Below, in pieces: positions 1 to 6,157 of a stretch of DNA of 7,154 nucleotides. The notes under the pieces were generated by a model. The model was not told where the DNA came from, searched no databases, and worked only from the letters and a program-made list of their open reading frames with translations. The stretch comes from Candidatus Poseidoniaceae archaeon. GTDB taxonomy: Archaea; Thermoplasmatota; Poseidoniia; Poseidoniales; Poseidoniaceae. The translations under genes and the position numbers were made by a program. The first letter of the stretch is position 1; every line of letters starts with the position of its first letter. The stretch spans positions 1 to 7,154 of the forward strand of contig JAKURJ010000083.1 in the NCBI GenBank assembly GCA_022452125.1, given 5' to 3'.

Positions 1-62
1 CATTTGCCACAGTTTGGCTGACAAGCAAACGGAACCCCCGACATCCACCAAGGGCGCATCAT
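1..62 (-). CDS. N-terminal fragment of a Cys-cluster protein, probably YkgJ family (partial)
   Basis: Only the first 20 codons are in the window; the gene continues past the left edge. Reading leftwards from the ATG at 62-60 gives MMRPWWMSGVPFACQPNCGK, and the next codon starts TG, which makes Cys (or Trp). The pattern F-x-C-x-x-x-C-G-K-(C) resembles the opening of YkgJ / UPF0153 proteins, which carry a CxxxCxxCC cluster thought to bind zinc or iron and have no firmly established reaction. A second in-frame ATG (59-57) follows at once; I prefer the first because it makes an ATGA overlap with the stop of the preceding gene and has AGGTGA 6 bases upstream. It is the third gene of the minus-strand operon. 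The family call rests on very few residues; other small Fe-S or zinc-ribbon proteins are possible. Confidence 0.5.
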   Translation of the reverse strand, partial: MMRPWWMSGVPFACQPNCGK

Positions 63-1810
63 GCCTCTTCACCTATTGGTGTCAAGACAGTGCCAGGAGT
101 AAGCATAGCATATTTTGGAGGCTCTTGCACATTTCCTAGGATTACTTCGATCTCTCCAACTCGGTCAGCGATTTCGATTAGCTCTTCAACAGATGCATCT
201 CTGCTTCTATCTGCTAAGTCGAACATTTCTTGTTCTAGTTCGGCTAATTTCTTTGATTGCTCTATGTGTTCGTTACTCATTCTCTCGAACATTTGGTCAG
301 TGATTGAATCAATGCTAGAGGTAGTTTCAGCAACTCGAACTTGGTCCAAGGCGTCCAGATTATCATCTCTGTGAACTAAGAATTCATCACTTTCATCCAC
401 AGTCAGTGTGGTTGTTACATGCGGTGTGAGGTTCTTGCTAGTCAACACTTCATGCAATTCATCCTTCTCCTCAATCGTGAGTTCTGGAACTTCCCAATCG
501 TCGCTTAGTTCAGGAATAGGTACGTTCAGTTCTACTCCTGCGACATCTCTTCCAGTGTAAACATGGTCAAGTGTTTCGCTGATAACTCTAGAAGCAATCT
601 CTTCCAAGTCTTCTCTTTCAGTGAATAATTCCACTTCAGTCATTTCTTGAGGTACTTCTTCGAGAATACTAGTAACATCATCACCGGAAATAATTCGCTC
701 ACCAGATTCAACTGCCAAAGCGACTTTCTCAAATGCTGCATCAGTGCTCCGCCAGTCACCTCCTCCATGCTTGACGATTCTAGCAATCATTGCATCGTCT
801 AGGAGCAGTGCTCTGCCACCTGCATTACGTCGTAAGTGAGTGATTAGAGAGGCAGAACTAGGTTTTCTAATCCAGACACTCGTAGCAGAGCGCATAACTT
901 CCCACAGCCTGCGAGCTGGCCATTCATTAGAATCAACTCTGGATGTTGCAATAACTTGTACGCCTAAGTTTAGAGCATAATCAATCATCATTCCAAGCTC
1001 TGTTGCAATTCTTTCATCAGCAAGGTGAAGGTCATCAATTGCGATTAGGTTAGCATGCGCAACAGCGTCTTGCCATCCATCAGGCAGTGATTCCCATCCT
1101 CTCATTGCTGATGTTGATAACAAGTGTACGTTGCCATCTTGTCTGCGAATCATCGCTTGAACTGATGCGCTTAAGATATGGGACTTACCACAACCTGTGT
1201 CTCCAAGAATTAACAGTGGATTCATCGTAATTCCTGGCTTTTCAATTACCTTTTCACAGGCCATTGAAGCGCGTGAGTGTGCTTCAACAACATGCCAGCT
1301 CTTCCAGGTATTGTGGTCTGAGAGTTTCTGAACGGGAGGCCACAATGGCCTAAATGCCAAGTCTTTCATGCCGTAATCGGTGAAATTAGTAGAATATCCT
1401 CTCTGAGTATCGAGAACTTCTGCCCATATCGGTCTGCCATCTTTTAGCATGCCAAATGATTCTCCGAGCAATTCTTCTTCTCCTTCCTCAATTTCTTGCC
1501 TCTCTCGCATTTCACCTATTCGTTTTGCAGCGATTTGTGAAAGCGAATTTTCTCCTTCATCCAAATCAATACTTGGCTTCCAAGAAGTTGGTTCTCCAAG
1601 GATCTGGTCTGCAACAATGTCAAAGGTGGGACGTGTCTTTACTCCAGTTCTAGAAAGGAGGTTTCCTTCTCTGGTATCAATCGCTTCTTTTACTCCCCGA
1701 AGGGTGTTCAATTTTGATAACGCCGGTTGTGTTGAAGTGTTATCTCTGCCGAGACTTTCTCTGGCGTTAGCCAGGGCGAGTTGAAGCTTCTCTCGGTGCG
1801 AAAGTCTCAT
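59..1810 (-). CDS. DnaA/Hda-like AAA+ ATPase with long acidic N- and C-terminal extensions
   Basis: This 583-residue protein has a central AAA+ module at about residues 160-385 that resembles the ATPase domain of bacterial DnaA and Hda. The Walker A loop is GDTGCGKS (203-210, K209), preceded by NPLLIL just as DnaA has NPLFIYG. The Walker B segment is LIAIDDLHL (255-263, D259/D260), matching the DnaA IDD pattern. Sensor 1 is ATSR (288-291), a possible arginine finger lies in MRS (306-308), and sensor 2 is probably R354 in GDWRSTDAA, where DnaA has its NVRELEGAL-type helix. An intact ATPase is therefore likely. Residues 1-150 are charged and unrecognised. Residues 386-583 are strongly acidic, with a likely coiled coil at about 505-558. 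I see no DnaA domain IV helix-turn-helix motif. The start is set by the ATGA overlap with the upstream gene and a GAGGAGGAG ribosome site. Its role is unknown; it could be a DnaA-derived loader or regulator, and replication initiation is not implied because archaea normally use Orc1/Cdc6. Confidence 0.85.
   Translation of the reverse strand: MRLSHREKLQLALANARESLGRDNTSTQPALSKLNTLRGVKEAIDTREGNLLSRTGVKTRPTFDIVADQILGEPTSWKPSIDLDEGENSLSQIAAKRIGEMRERQEIEEGEEELLGESFGMLKDGRPIWAEVLDTQRGYSTNFTDYGMKDLAFRPLWPPVQKLSDHNTWKSWHVVEAHSRASMACEKVIEKPGITMNPLLILGDTGCGKSHILSASVQAMIRRQDGNVHLLSTSAMRGWESLPDGWQDAVAHANLIAIDDLHLADERIATELGMMIDYALNLGVQVIATSRVDSNEWPARRLWEVMRSATSVWIRKPSSASLITHLRRNAGGRALLLDDAMIARIVKHGGGDWRSTDAAFEKVALAVESGERIISGDDVTSILEEVPQEMTEVELFTEREDLEEIASRVISETLDHVYTGRDVAGVELNVPIPELSDDWEVPELTIEEKDELHEVLTSKNLTPHVTTTLTVDESDEFLVHRDDNLDALDQVRVAETTSSIDSITDQMFERMSNEHIEQSKKLAELEQEMFDLADRSRDASVEELIEIADRVGEIEVILGNVQEPPKYAMLTPGTVLTPIGEEA
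69..74 (-). promoter_or_regulatory. Ribosome binding site for the Cys-cluster gene
   Basis: Read on the minus strand this is AGGTGA, six bases before the ATG at 62-60. It lies inside the end of the DnaA-like gene and supports translation re-initiation at the ATGA overlap. It favours the ATG at 62 over the adjacent one at 59, though either is reachable. Confidence 0.5.
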
Positions 1811-3552
1811 TCCATCTCCTCCTCGTTAAATTTCCAAGATTCGAGTTCCTTGTCGATATCTAGTTCCTTTTGAGGGACACTAGATGCTTGAGATCTCTTT
1901 GCAATATTGCGTTTGATTTCGACACCACGCGCTGCTAAGGGGCTAACGACTTTGTCTTTGGAATCAACTTTCTTTCTGCCAACCGCTTTCGGACCAAGTT
2001 GGGTTTCAGGTAAATTTCTAGATCTCTTGGATGAATCCTGGCGCGCTGCATCATTCAATTCTGTAGGGATTGTGTTTGGAATCGATGGCATAGCGCCTTC
2101 TTTACCAACTCCAATGGCTGTCTTCGGCAGAGGCTTTGTCATCGGTAAATCTCCAATGTCTCTGTCGCCTTTCACCGCTGCAAGGCCGGCTAGGCCAGCT
2201 TCTCTTGCACTCATGATTTTCGAACGCTTGGCTTTGCGCCTCTTGACTCGTTGTGGTTTCCTCGGACCCTTGGATTCAACAGGTTCAGGAACTTCTTCCA
2301 CGACTTCCTCGTGTATCGTCTCAGTGATGATTATTTCCTCTTCCACAACCTCAATAGGTATCTCTTCGATAACTTCAACAGGTTCAGGAACAGCCTCAAC
2401 AATTTCCTCAGGAGCGAATGATTCCGGAGTGTTTGCTTCCAAATATTCTGCTAGGCGAAGCAATTCTTCCTCGGTTGGAGGTGCCATCAGTGGGTGGTCC
2501 AATAGTGAATCTGGGTCAGCATTCCATGCTGAAATGACAGAAGTTTCCAGATATGGAGCAGCCCTTGTCAACTGGGCTGATTCCGATTTAGTCCATGCAG
2601 ATTTATCGCATGAAATTAGCAGGCAGTCGTCCTCGTATCTCATTCTGTCGCCGAGTTCTCTAACCATCTCGATTACAGGTTTAGTTCCACATATATTCGC
2701 TAGATATTCCAAGCCATCTAGGAGAAGAACGGCTCTCAAGTTGCCCTCCAAGAATCCATACACTGTGCCTTTTATTGCATCGATGTCAACGAATTGAACG
2801 CCATCGCCTTCTCTCTGTGACAACCATAGGCTATTTTCGGCTGGAATGTTGAAATTTACCATCAATTCTTCACGAGATTTTCTACTGATTACTAACAACG
2901 GTTTACCATGATTCTTCAGATTTGATGCTAGTTGGAAAATCATTTCACTTTCATTGGAATGAACACTTCCAGGCTTGAGCGATGTACCCATTTCGACATG
3001 CCTGTGTACCATTGCTGCTGCTTTGGCCTTGACAAACTCAGGCGCCTCAATAGTTGCTTCAATCGTCGGTAGTTTACTGGACTTGGTCCAGGCATTTTTC
3101 CTATTGCTGATATTTTCCCACCACTGCGATGATTTACTCTCTTCAGGAGTTTCTACAGTAAGTTTAGCTGTGGGATGCAAGTCAAGGATACGCTGAACGT
3201 CTACATCTTCAATCAACTGAATAAGGCAGTCGAGTTCATTGGCATCTGCTTCGATCTCTATCAGCGCTTCTACACCTTCAAGAATCGCTTTCTCTTCGTG
3301 AATTGCAGCGCTGACTTCCCCTCTAGTTACGACGACTTGTCCAACTCTAGGCATTTTTTCAGCGGGCCTTCTTTCAGTACGAATGTACCCGCTCGAGTTG
3401 AGTTTTACCATCTCATTGACCAGGGTTGCGAGAATGCCTGCGCCTCCGCGCCTTTCCTCGATAATATTCCCTCTCGGCAACTCGACCATAGGCACCCCTA
3501 CGGGGTGGTTCGTAATTCCACCCTTCTTGAATGATGGGGGTAAATCATGCAT
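1807..3552 (-). CDS. DUF835-domain protein with acidic and basic low-complexity linker
   Basis: This 581-residue soluble protein heads the minus-strand operon. Residues 36-130 form a small alpha/beta-looking region (GGAGILATLVNEMVKL, then GQVVVTRGEVSAAI) faintly like DUF4388-type sensor or effector domains. Residues about 190-345 match my memory of DUF835: a strand ending PLLVISRKSREEL (218-230), then SLWLSQ (241-246), VDIDAIKGTVYGFLEG (255-270), and the hallmark VLLLDGLEYLAN (275-286) followed by a helix and LLISCDKSAW (311-320). DUF835 is an archaeal domain of unknown function; the LLLDGLEYL strand recalls a Walker B segment, but no P-loop is visible. Residues 358-427 are Glu/Pro/Val/Ile-rich, with VPEPVE twice (388-393, 421-426), and are followed by a basic block, KGPRKPQRVKRRKAKRSK (428-445), and a probably disordered Lys/Ser-rich tail. 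The start is the first ATG, with no clear ribosome site; M22 is an alternative. No enzymatic activity can be assigned. Confidence 0.85.
   Translation of the reverse strand: MHDLPPSFKKGGITNHPVGVPMVELPRGNIIEERRGGAGILATLVNEMVKLNSSGYIRTERRPAEKMPRVGQVVVTRGEVSAAIHEEKAILEGVEALIEIEADANELDCLIQLIEDVDVQRILDLHPTAKLTVETPEESKSSQWWENISNRKNAWTKSSKLPTIEATIEAPEFVKAKAAAMVHRHVEMGTSLKPGSVHSNESEMIFQLASNLKNHGKPLLVISRKSREELMVNFNIPAENSLWLSQREGDGVQFVDIDAIKGTVYGFLEGNLRAVLLLDGLEYLANICGTKPVIEMVRELGDRMRYEDDCLLISCDKSAWTKSESAQLTRAAPYLETSVISAWNADPDSLLDHPLMAPPTEEELLRLAEYLEANTPESFAPEEIVEAVPEPVEVIEEIPIEVVEEEIIITETIHEEVVEEVPEPVESKGPRKPQRVKRRKAKRSKIMSAREAGLAGLAAVKGDRDIGDLPMTKPLPKTAIGVGKEGAMPSIPNTIPTELNDAARQDSSKRSRNLPETQLGPKAVGRKKVDSKDKVVSPLAARGVEIKRNIAKRSQASSVPQKELDIDKELESWKFNEEEME
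1816..1824 (-). promoter_or_regulatory. Ribosome binding site for the DnaA-like ATPase gene
   Basis: Read on the minus strand this is GAGGAGGAG, five bases before the ATG at 1810-1808. The same bases encode the Glu run at the end of the DUF835 protein, so the site does two jobs. With the ATGA stop/start overlap at 1807-1810 it fixes the start of the downstream gene and points to translational coupling. Confidence 0.6.
2275..2391. repeat. 18-base direct repeat in the DUF835 gene encoding the VPEPVE motif
   Basis: TTCAACAGGTTCAGGAAC occurs exactly at 2275-2292 and again at 2374-2391, 99 bases apart and therefore in the same frame. On the minus strand it encodes VPEPVE, and the DNA between holds the Glu/Ile/Val-rich acidic linker. 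This looks like an internal duplication within a low-complexity segment and could support length variation between strains. Confidence 0.7.
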
Positions 3553-3593
3553 TATGACGAGGGTTTCATGTCCTAAATGCTCGTGGCGGGATT
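3553..3593. promoter_or_regulatory. Divergent intergenic region between DUF835 operon and membrane-protein genes
   Basis: Only 41 bases separate the two divergent start codons, so both transcription starts must lie here or inside the neighbouring coding sequence. AT-rich patches occur (GCATTTAGGA on the minus strand near 3577-3586, and GCATTATGA around 3549-3557 on the plus strand), but I cannot pick out a convincing archaeal BRE/TATA pair. The spacing implies leaderless or very short-leader messages and possibly shared regulation. Confidence 0.4.
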
Positions 3594-4211
3594 ATGGACG
3601 CACCAAAGGGGCTGATTCTTTTCTCGAATACGCCTCTTGGTAAAGAGTTGAATGATCCAACAAAAAACATGAAGATTTCACTTGGTGCTATCAATCTAAC
3701 ATTTGCAATACTAGTGATATATTGGCCTGCTAACTGGCTTCTGATTACGGTTTTGTTGGTCATCATAGATGTGCTACTAATCCGTAGTTTGATTTCTGCT
3801 AGTGCTCAGATTCCCTTAGCGGTTAACTTGAATCACCCATTCATGGAATCAGAACCTGTCTCAAAATCAGAAATCATGGTCAAATTTTCTGAAAATTGGA
3901 TAGAGCCCGGTAATCATAGATTGAAGCTAGCCAAAGACTCACTTTCATGCTGGGTTATTCATCGTCAAGATGATGATTTGTCGGTTTTGTCCGTATGGGA
4001 TACAAATTTGAAAGAATCAGTTCTCAATAAGCACCTTGCAATAATCAATCAAGCAATCTCTCTGAACAATGCAGTTAATGGGTCAAATGATGAATTTGAA
4101 GATGCCCGTGAAAGAGAATCACAAGAATCAACTTTGCTTGAAAGAGAGTGGTTGCCAGAAGAGGAAATTGATGTACAAGGACCTATCTCTCGTATCTTTA
4201 CAAATGAATAA
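3594..4211 (+). CDS. Small two-helix membrane protein with acidic C-terminal tail, unknown function
   Basis: I do not recognise this 205-residue protein. After a polar N-terminus it has two closely spaced hydrophobic segments, about residues 29-44 (SLGAINLTFAILVIYW) and 47-66 (NWLLITVLLVIIDVLLIRSL), which predict a membrane hairpin. A soluble region of about 140 residues follows, and its last third is rich in Asp and Glu (EFEDARERESQESTLLERE). The N-terminus has no typical signal peptide, and a hairpin would put both ends on the same side, probably the cytoplasm. It starts 41 bases from the divergent DUF835 gene and is followed by another membrane protein on the same strand, so the two may be co-transcribed. 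GGCGGG three bases before the ATG is at best a weak ribosome site. That this is a real gene is supported by its length, the membrane pattern and the lack of a better frame. Confidence 0.75.
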   Translation: MDAPKGLILFSNTPLGKELNDPTKNMKISLGAINLTFAILVIYWPANWLLITVLLVIIDVLLIRSLISASAQIPLAVNLNHPFMESEPVSKSEIMVKFSENWIEPGNHRLKLAKDSLSCWVIHRQDDDLSVLSVWDTNLKESVLNKHLAIINQAISLNNAVNGSNDEFEDARERESQESTLLEREWLPEEEIDVQGPISRIFTNE

Positions 4212-4213
4212 AA

Positions 4214-4230
4214 TCATATTGAAAATATGA
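4214..4230. repeat. Perfect 7-base inverted repeat just after the two-helix membrane protein gene
   Basis: TCATATT (4214-4220) is mirrored by AATATGA (4224-4230) around a GAA spacer, starting three bases after the TAA stop. It is AT-rich, has only a 3-base loop and lacks a following T-run on the plus strand, so it is a poor intrinsic terminator. It lies 46-62 bases before the next ATG, so it could be a regulator site or include a TATA-like element (AAAATATG, 4222-4229). Chance is possible. Confidence 0.4.
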
Positions 4231-4275
4231 ACATCACACCGTACCTTCAAATGGTGTATTCTACGCACACACACT

Positions 4276-4896
4276 ATGGCCGCAGACTCAGTCTTGGACG
4301 GAGACATCTCCTCACTGGTTGTCTCACAGCGCGAGTTGTTAACAGGAGGAGTGCTATCAAAACGATTTTCGAACTTGCCCCTTTGGCTATCCCATCCATC
4401 GAATATAGGTGCATTTTACGGATTTTTGGTTTCTTTGGCCTTGATTCTACCTTATGCGATGACCGAAGAATTTTGGTTTCCTCTTTGGCTATTTCATGCT
4501 AGCATGCTGATTTTCGCAACTGCATTCTTGGGAATATCCAGCCGAATAATTAACGTATTTACCAAACGAATGCCAATTGCAGTAAACAGGAAGGCACTCT
4601 ATCCTATGCCGTTCATAGGTTTTGCATTAATCACTTTAATTCATACTGATTTGTTGGTTAACAATCCCTACTCCAAATATTTGTCATGGGGTTTGCTGAT
4701 GATTCCAGGACCACTTTACATCCATCTTTCATGGGCGCCAAGGTGGAGATTACTATGCATGATTGAAGATGGTATTACTCCATTTACAGAAATGCCGGCA
4801 AAACAGTATCTCCAGGAACAGGAATCTGATTCGATAGAATCTGATGACACTGAGCTGATGGAAGTCATCGAAGAGTTTGAATCCGAAGAAGAGTGA
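4276..4896 (+). CDS. Four-helix membrane protein with acidic C-terminal tail, unknown function
   Basis: I do not recognise this 206-residue protein. Hydrophobic segments fall at about residues 44-61, 67-88, 109-127 and 136-152, separated by short loops including a basic one (NVFTKRMPIAVNRK, 93-106), so four membrane helices are likely. The tail from about 180 is very acidic (EQESDSIESDDTELMEVIEE, then FESEEE) and is probably cytoplasmic if the positive-inside rule holds for the 93-106 loop. The ATG is preceded by a CACACACAC run with no Shine-Dalgarno sequence, which suggests a leaderless or short-leader message. It lies 64 bases after the two-helix membrane protein and shares its hydrophobic-core plus acidic-tail design, so a joint role at the membrane is an inference. 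Its TGA stop directly abuts the stop codon of the convergent PLP enzyme gene. Confidence 0.78.
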   Translation: MAADSVLDGDISSLVVSQRELLTGGVLSKRFSNLPLWLSHPSNIGAFYGFLVSLALILPYAMTEEFWFPLWLFHASMLIFATAFLGISSRIINVFTKRMPIAVNRKALYPMPFIGFALITLIHTDLLVNNPYSKYLSWGLLMIPGPLYIHLSWAPRWRLLCMIEDGITPFTEMPAKQYLQEQESDSIESDDTELMEVIEEFESEEE

Positions 4897-6078
4897 TTAG
4901 ATCAATCCAACTTCTTTTCCAGCGCTCTCAAATATTCGAAGAACTTCATCTAAGTCATCACTTGTAAGGCCTGCAGACATTTGAGTTCTCACACGTGCTT
5001 TGTCCCTTGCAACCATCGGGAAAACAATTGCTCCAGCCATTACGCCTTGCTTTAGCATCGCATTTGACAGGCCTTTGGCTACAGAGGATTCGCCACACAT
5101 TACAGGAATAATGGGGGTGGTAGAAACACCTGTGTCGAAGCCAAGGGATTGCATCTCACTTCGGAAATATTCAGTATTTTCCCATAGCCTTGCGTGATGT
5201 TCTGGCTCGTCCATCAATACCTCTACAGCAGCTTTTTGTGCCGCAGCAACACCAGGTGGTTGTGAACCCGACAACAGCCAAGAACGAGAGTGGTTGAGTG
5301 CATGTTTCCTCACGATTTCTTTTCCTGCAAGGATTCCACCTTGGACGCCGAGTGCTTTTGAGAATGAGCCGACTTCAAAGTCTACTCTTCCTTGTAATTT
5401 GAAATGGTCAACAATACCTCTCCCACCATCCCCGAGAACTCCTTCTCCGTGGCAGTCATCAACCATAACCATCGCATTGTACTCTTCAGCAAGTGCGGTC
5501 AATTCATCAAGAGGACAAATGTCTCCATCCATGGAAAACACTCCATCAACGATGACCAACTTTCTCTCAGCATCTTGATTTTCCTTGAGAACTTGTTCGA
5601 ATGCACCCATATCATTGTGAGGGAAAACTGCTCTCTGGGCCTTTGTCAATCTCACTCCGTCAATGATTGAGCCATGGTTCAATTCATCTGAAATAATGAT
5701 GTCTTGCTTTCCTTGTACCAGTGAAGGAATTAGTCCGACATTAGCAGTGTAGCCTGCAGAGTAAATTAGCGAAGATTCGACTCCTTTGAATTCGGCAACT
5801 TTGTGTTCTGCTTCTAAGTGGATATCCATAGTTCCTGCAATGGCTCTTACCGAACCACTTCCCGCACCGTACTTTCTTGTGGCTGCGATTGAAGCATCGA
5901 CAACCTTTGGATGAGTCGTGAGGTTCAGATAATTGTTAGCAGATAGCATAATTGTAGGCTTGCCGTCCATCGTACAGCGCGGGGTATTTGCGCTTTCGAG
6001 AGTCGGTGGTTGCCATAGAAGCGATTGTTCTTCTAGGTGTGCATACCTCTCTTCCATCCAAGATAAATCTCCTGCCAT
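4897..6078 (-). CDS. kbl: Glycine C-acetyltransferase (2-amino-3-ketobutyrate CoA ligase)-like PLP enzyme
   Basis: This is an alpha-oxoamine synthase of 393 residues, close to the 398 of E. coli Kbl. The family joins acyl-CoA and an amino acid with loss of CO2 or, for Kbl, interconverts 2-amino-3-oxobutanoate plus CoA with glycine plus acetyl-CoA in threonine breakdown. Numbering from the chosen start: ANNYLNL (47-53), H135 in DELNHGS (stacks on PLP), DGVFSMDGD (178-186), D207 and H210 in VDDCHGEG, the PLP lysine K241 in GSFSKALG, and ARVRTQMSAG near the C-terminus. These sit about three positions before the E. coli equivalents. SVRAIAGTMDIHLEAE and IIPVM also favour Kbl over BioF. The lysine loop (FSKALGVQGG) differs from classical Kbl (LGKALGGASGG), so BioF-like or another acyltransferase activity remains possible. 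I chose the ATG at 6078 because the longer form from 6210 adds 44 unrelated residues and overlaps the divergent riboflavin kinase gene. No threonine dehydrogenase gene is adjacent. Confidence 0.88.
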   Translation of the reverse strand: MAGDLSWMEERYAHLEEQSLLWQPPTLESANTPRCTMDGKPTIMLSANNYLNLTTHPKVVDASIAATRKYGAGSGSVRAIAGTMDIHLEAEHKVAEFKGVESSLIYSAGYTANVGLIPSLVQGKQDIIISDELNHGSIIDGVRLTKAQRAVFPHNDMGAFEQVLKENQDAERKLVIVDGVFSMDGDICPLDELTALAEEYNAMVMVDDCHGEGVLGDGGRGIVDHFKLQGRVDFEVGSFSKALGVQGGILAGKEIVRKHALNHSRSWLLSGSQPPGVAAAQKAAVEVLMDEPEHHARLWENTEYFRSEMQSLGFDTGVSTTPIIPVMCGESSVAKGLSNAMLKQGVMAGAIVFPMVARDKARVRTQMSAGLTSDDLDEVLRIFESAGKEVGLI

Positions 6079-6157
6079 GACACTGCCACATGGTTGTTCT
6101 ACATGTTGTTTTGCTCCGTTGCAAACAGTCATGAACAAGAGGTCGCTGGGCCGGTCA
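6079..6157. promoter_or_regulatory. Divergent intergenic region between kbl-like and ribK genes
   Basis: These 79 bases separate the chosen starts of the two divergent genes and should hold both promoters. I see T-rich stretches (around 6103-6114) but no clear TATA/BRE element, no Shine-Dalgarno sequence next to either ATG and no convincing FMN-riboswitch-like structure. Frames run through it in both directions, so experimental start mapping could move either boundary. Confidence 0.35.

Noticed and set aside
1449..1784. 111-codon plus-strand frame opposite the DnaA-like gene
   Set aside because: It is antisense to a well-supported gene, has low-complexity Ser/Pro content and shows no recognisable motif.
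1907..2797. Long open frame of 296 codons on the plus strand
   Set aside because: It lies entirely antisense to the DUF835 gene, is Ser/Thr-rich as expected from the reverse of Glu/Lys/Asp codons, and shows no recognisable domain. The acidic low-complexity stretch explains the lack of stops.
3566..3766. 66-codon open frame on the minus strand over the divergent region
   Set aside because: It overlaps most of the membrane segments of the plus-strand gene in antisense, has no family resemblance, and would run into the start of the DUF835 gene.
4236..4257. ACACC / GGTGT inverted repeat upstream of the four-helix membrane protein gene
   Set aside because: The arms are only five bases with a 12-base loop, which is expected by chance in a stretch this size.
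4265..4274. Short CA dinucleotide run before the ATG at 4276
   Set aside because: It is too short to count as a microsatellite and has no other sign of function.
4227..4502. 91-codon plus-strand frame overlapping the start of the four-helix membrane protein
   Set aside because: It is out of frame with a gene that has clear membrane segments, and its own sequence is basic, Cys-containing and unrecognised.
5933..6157. 75-residue upstream extension of the riboflavin kinase frame
   Set aside because: It is antisense to the Kbl-like gene for most of its length and Cys/Ser-rich, and the family starts at the MRITGIVSSGLG segment.
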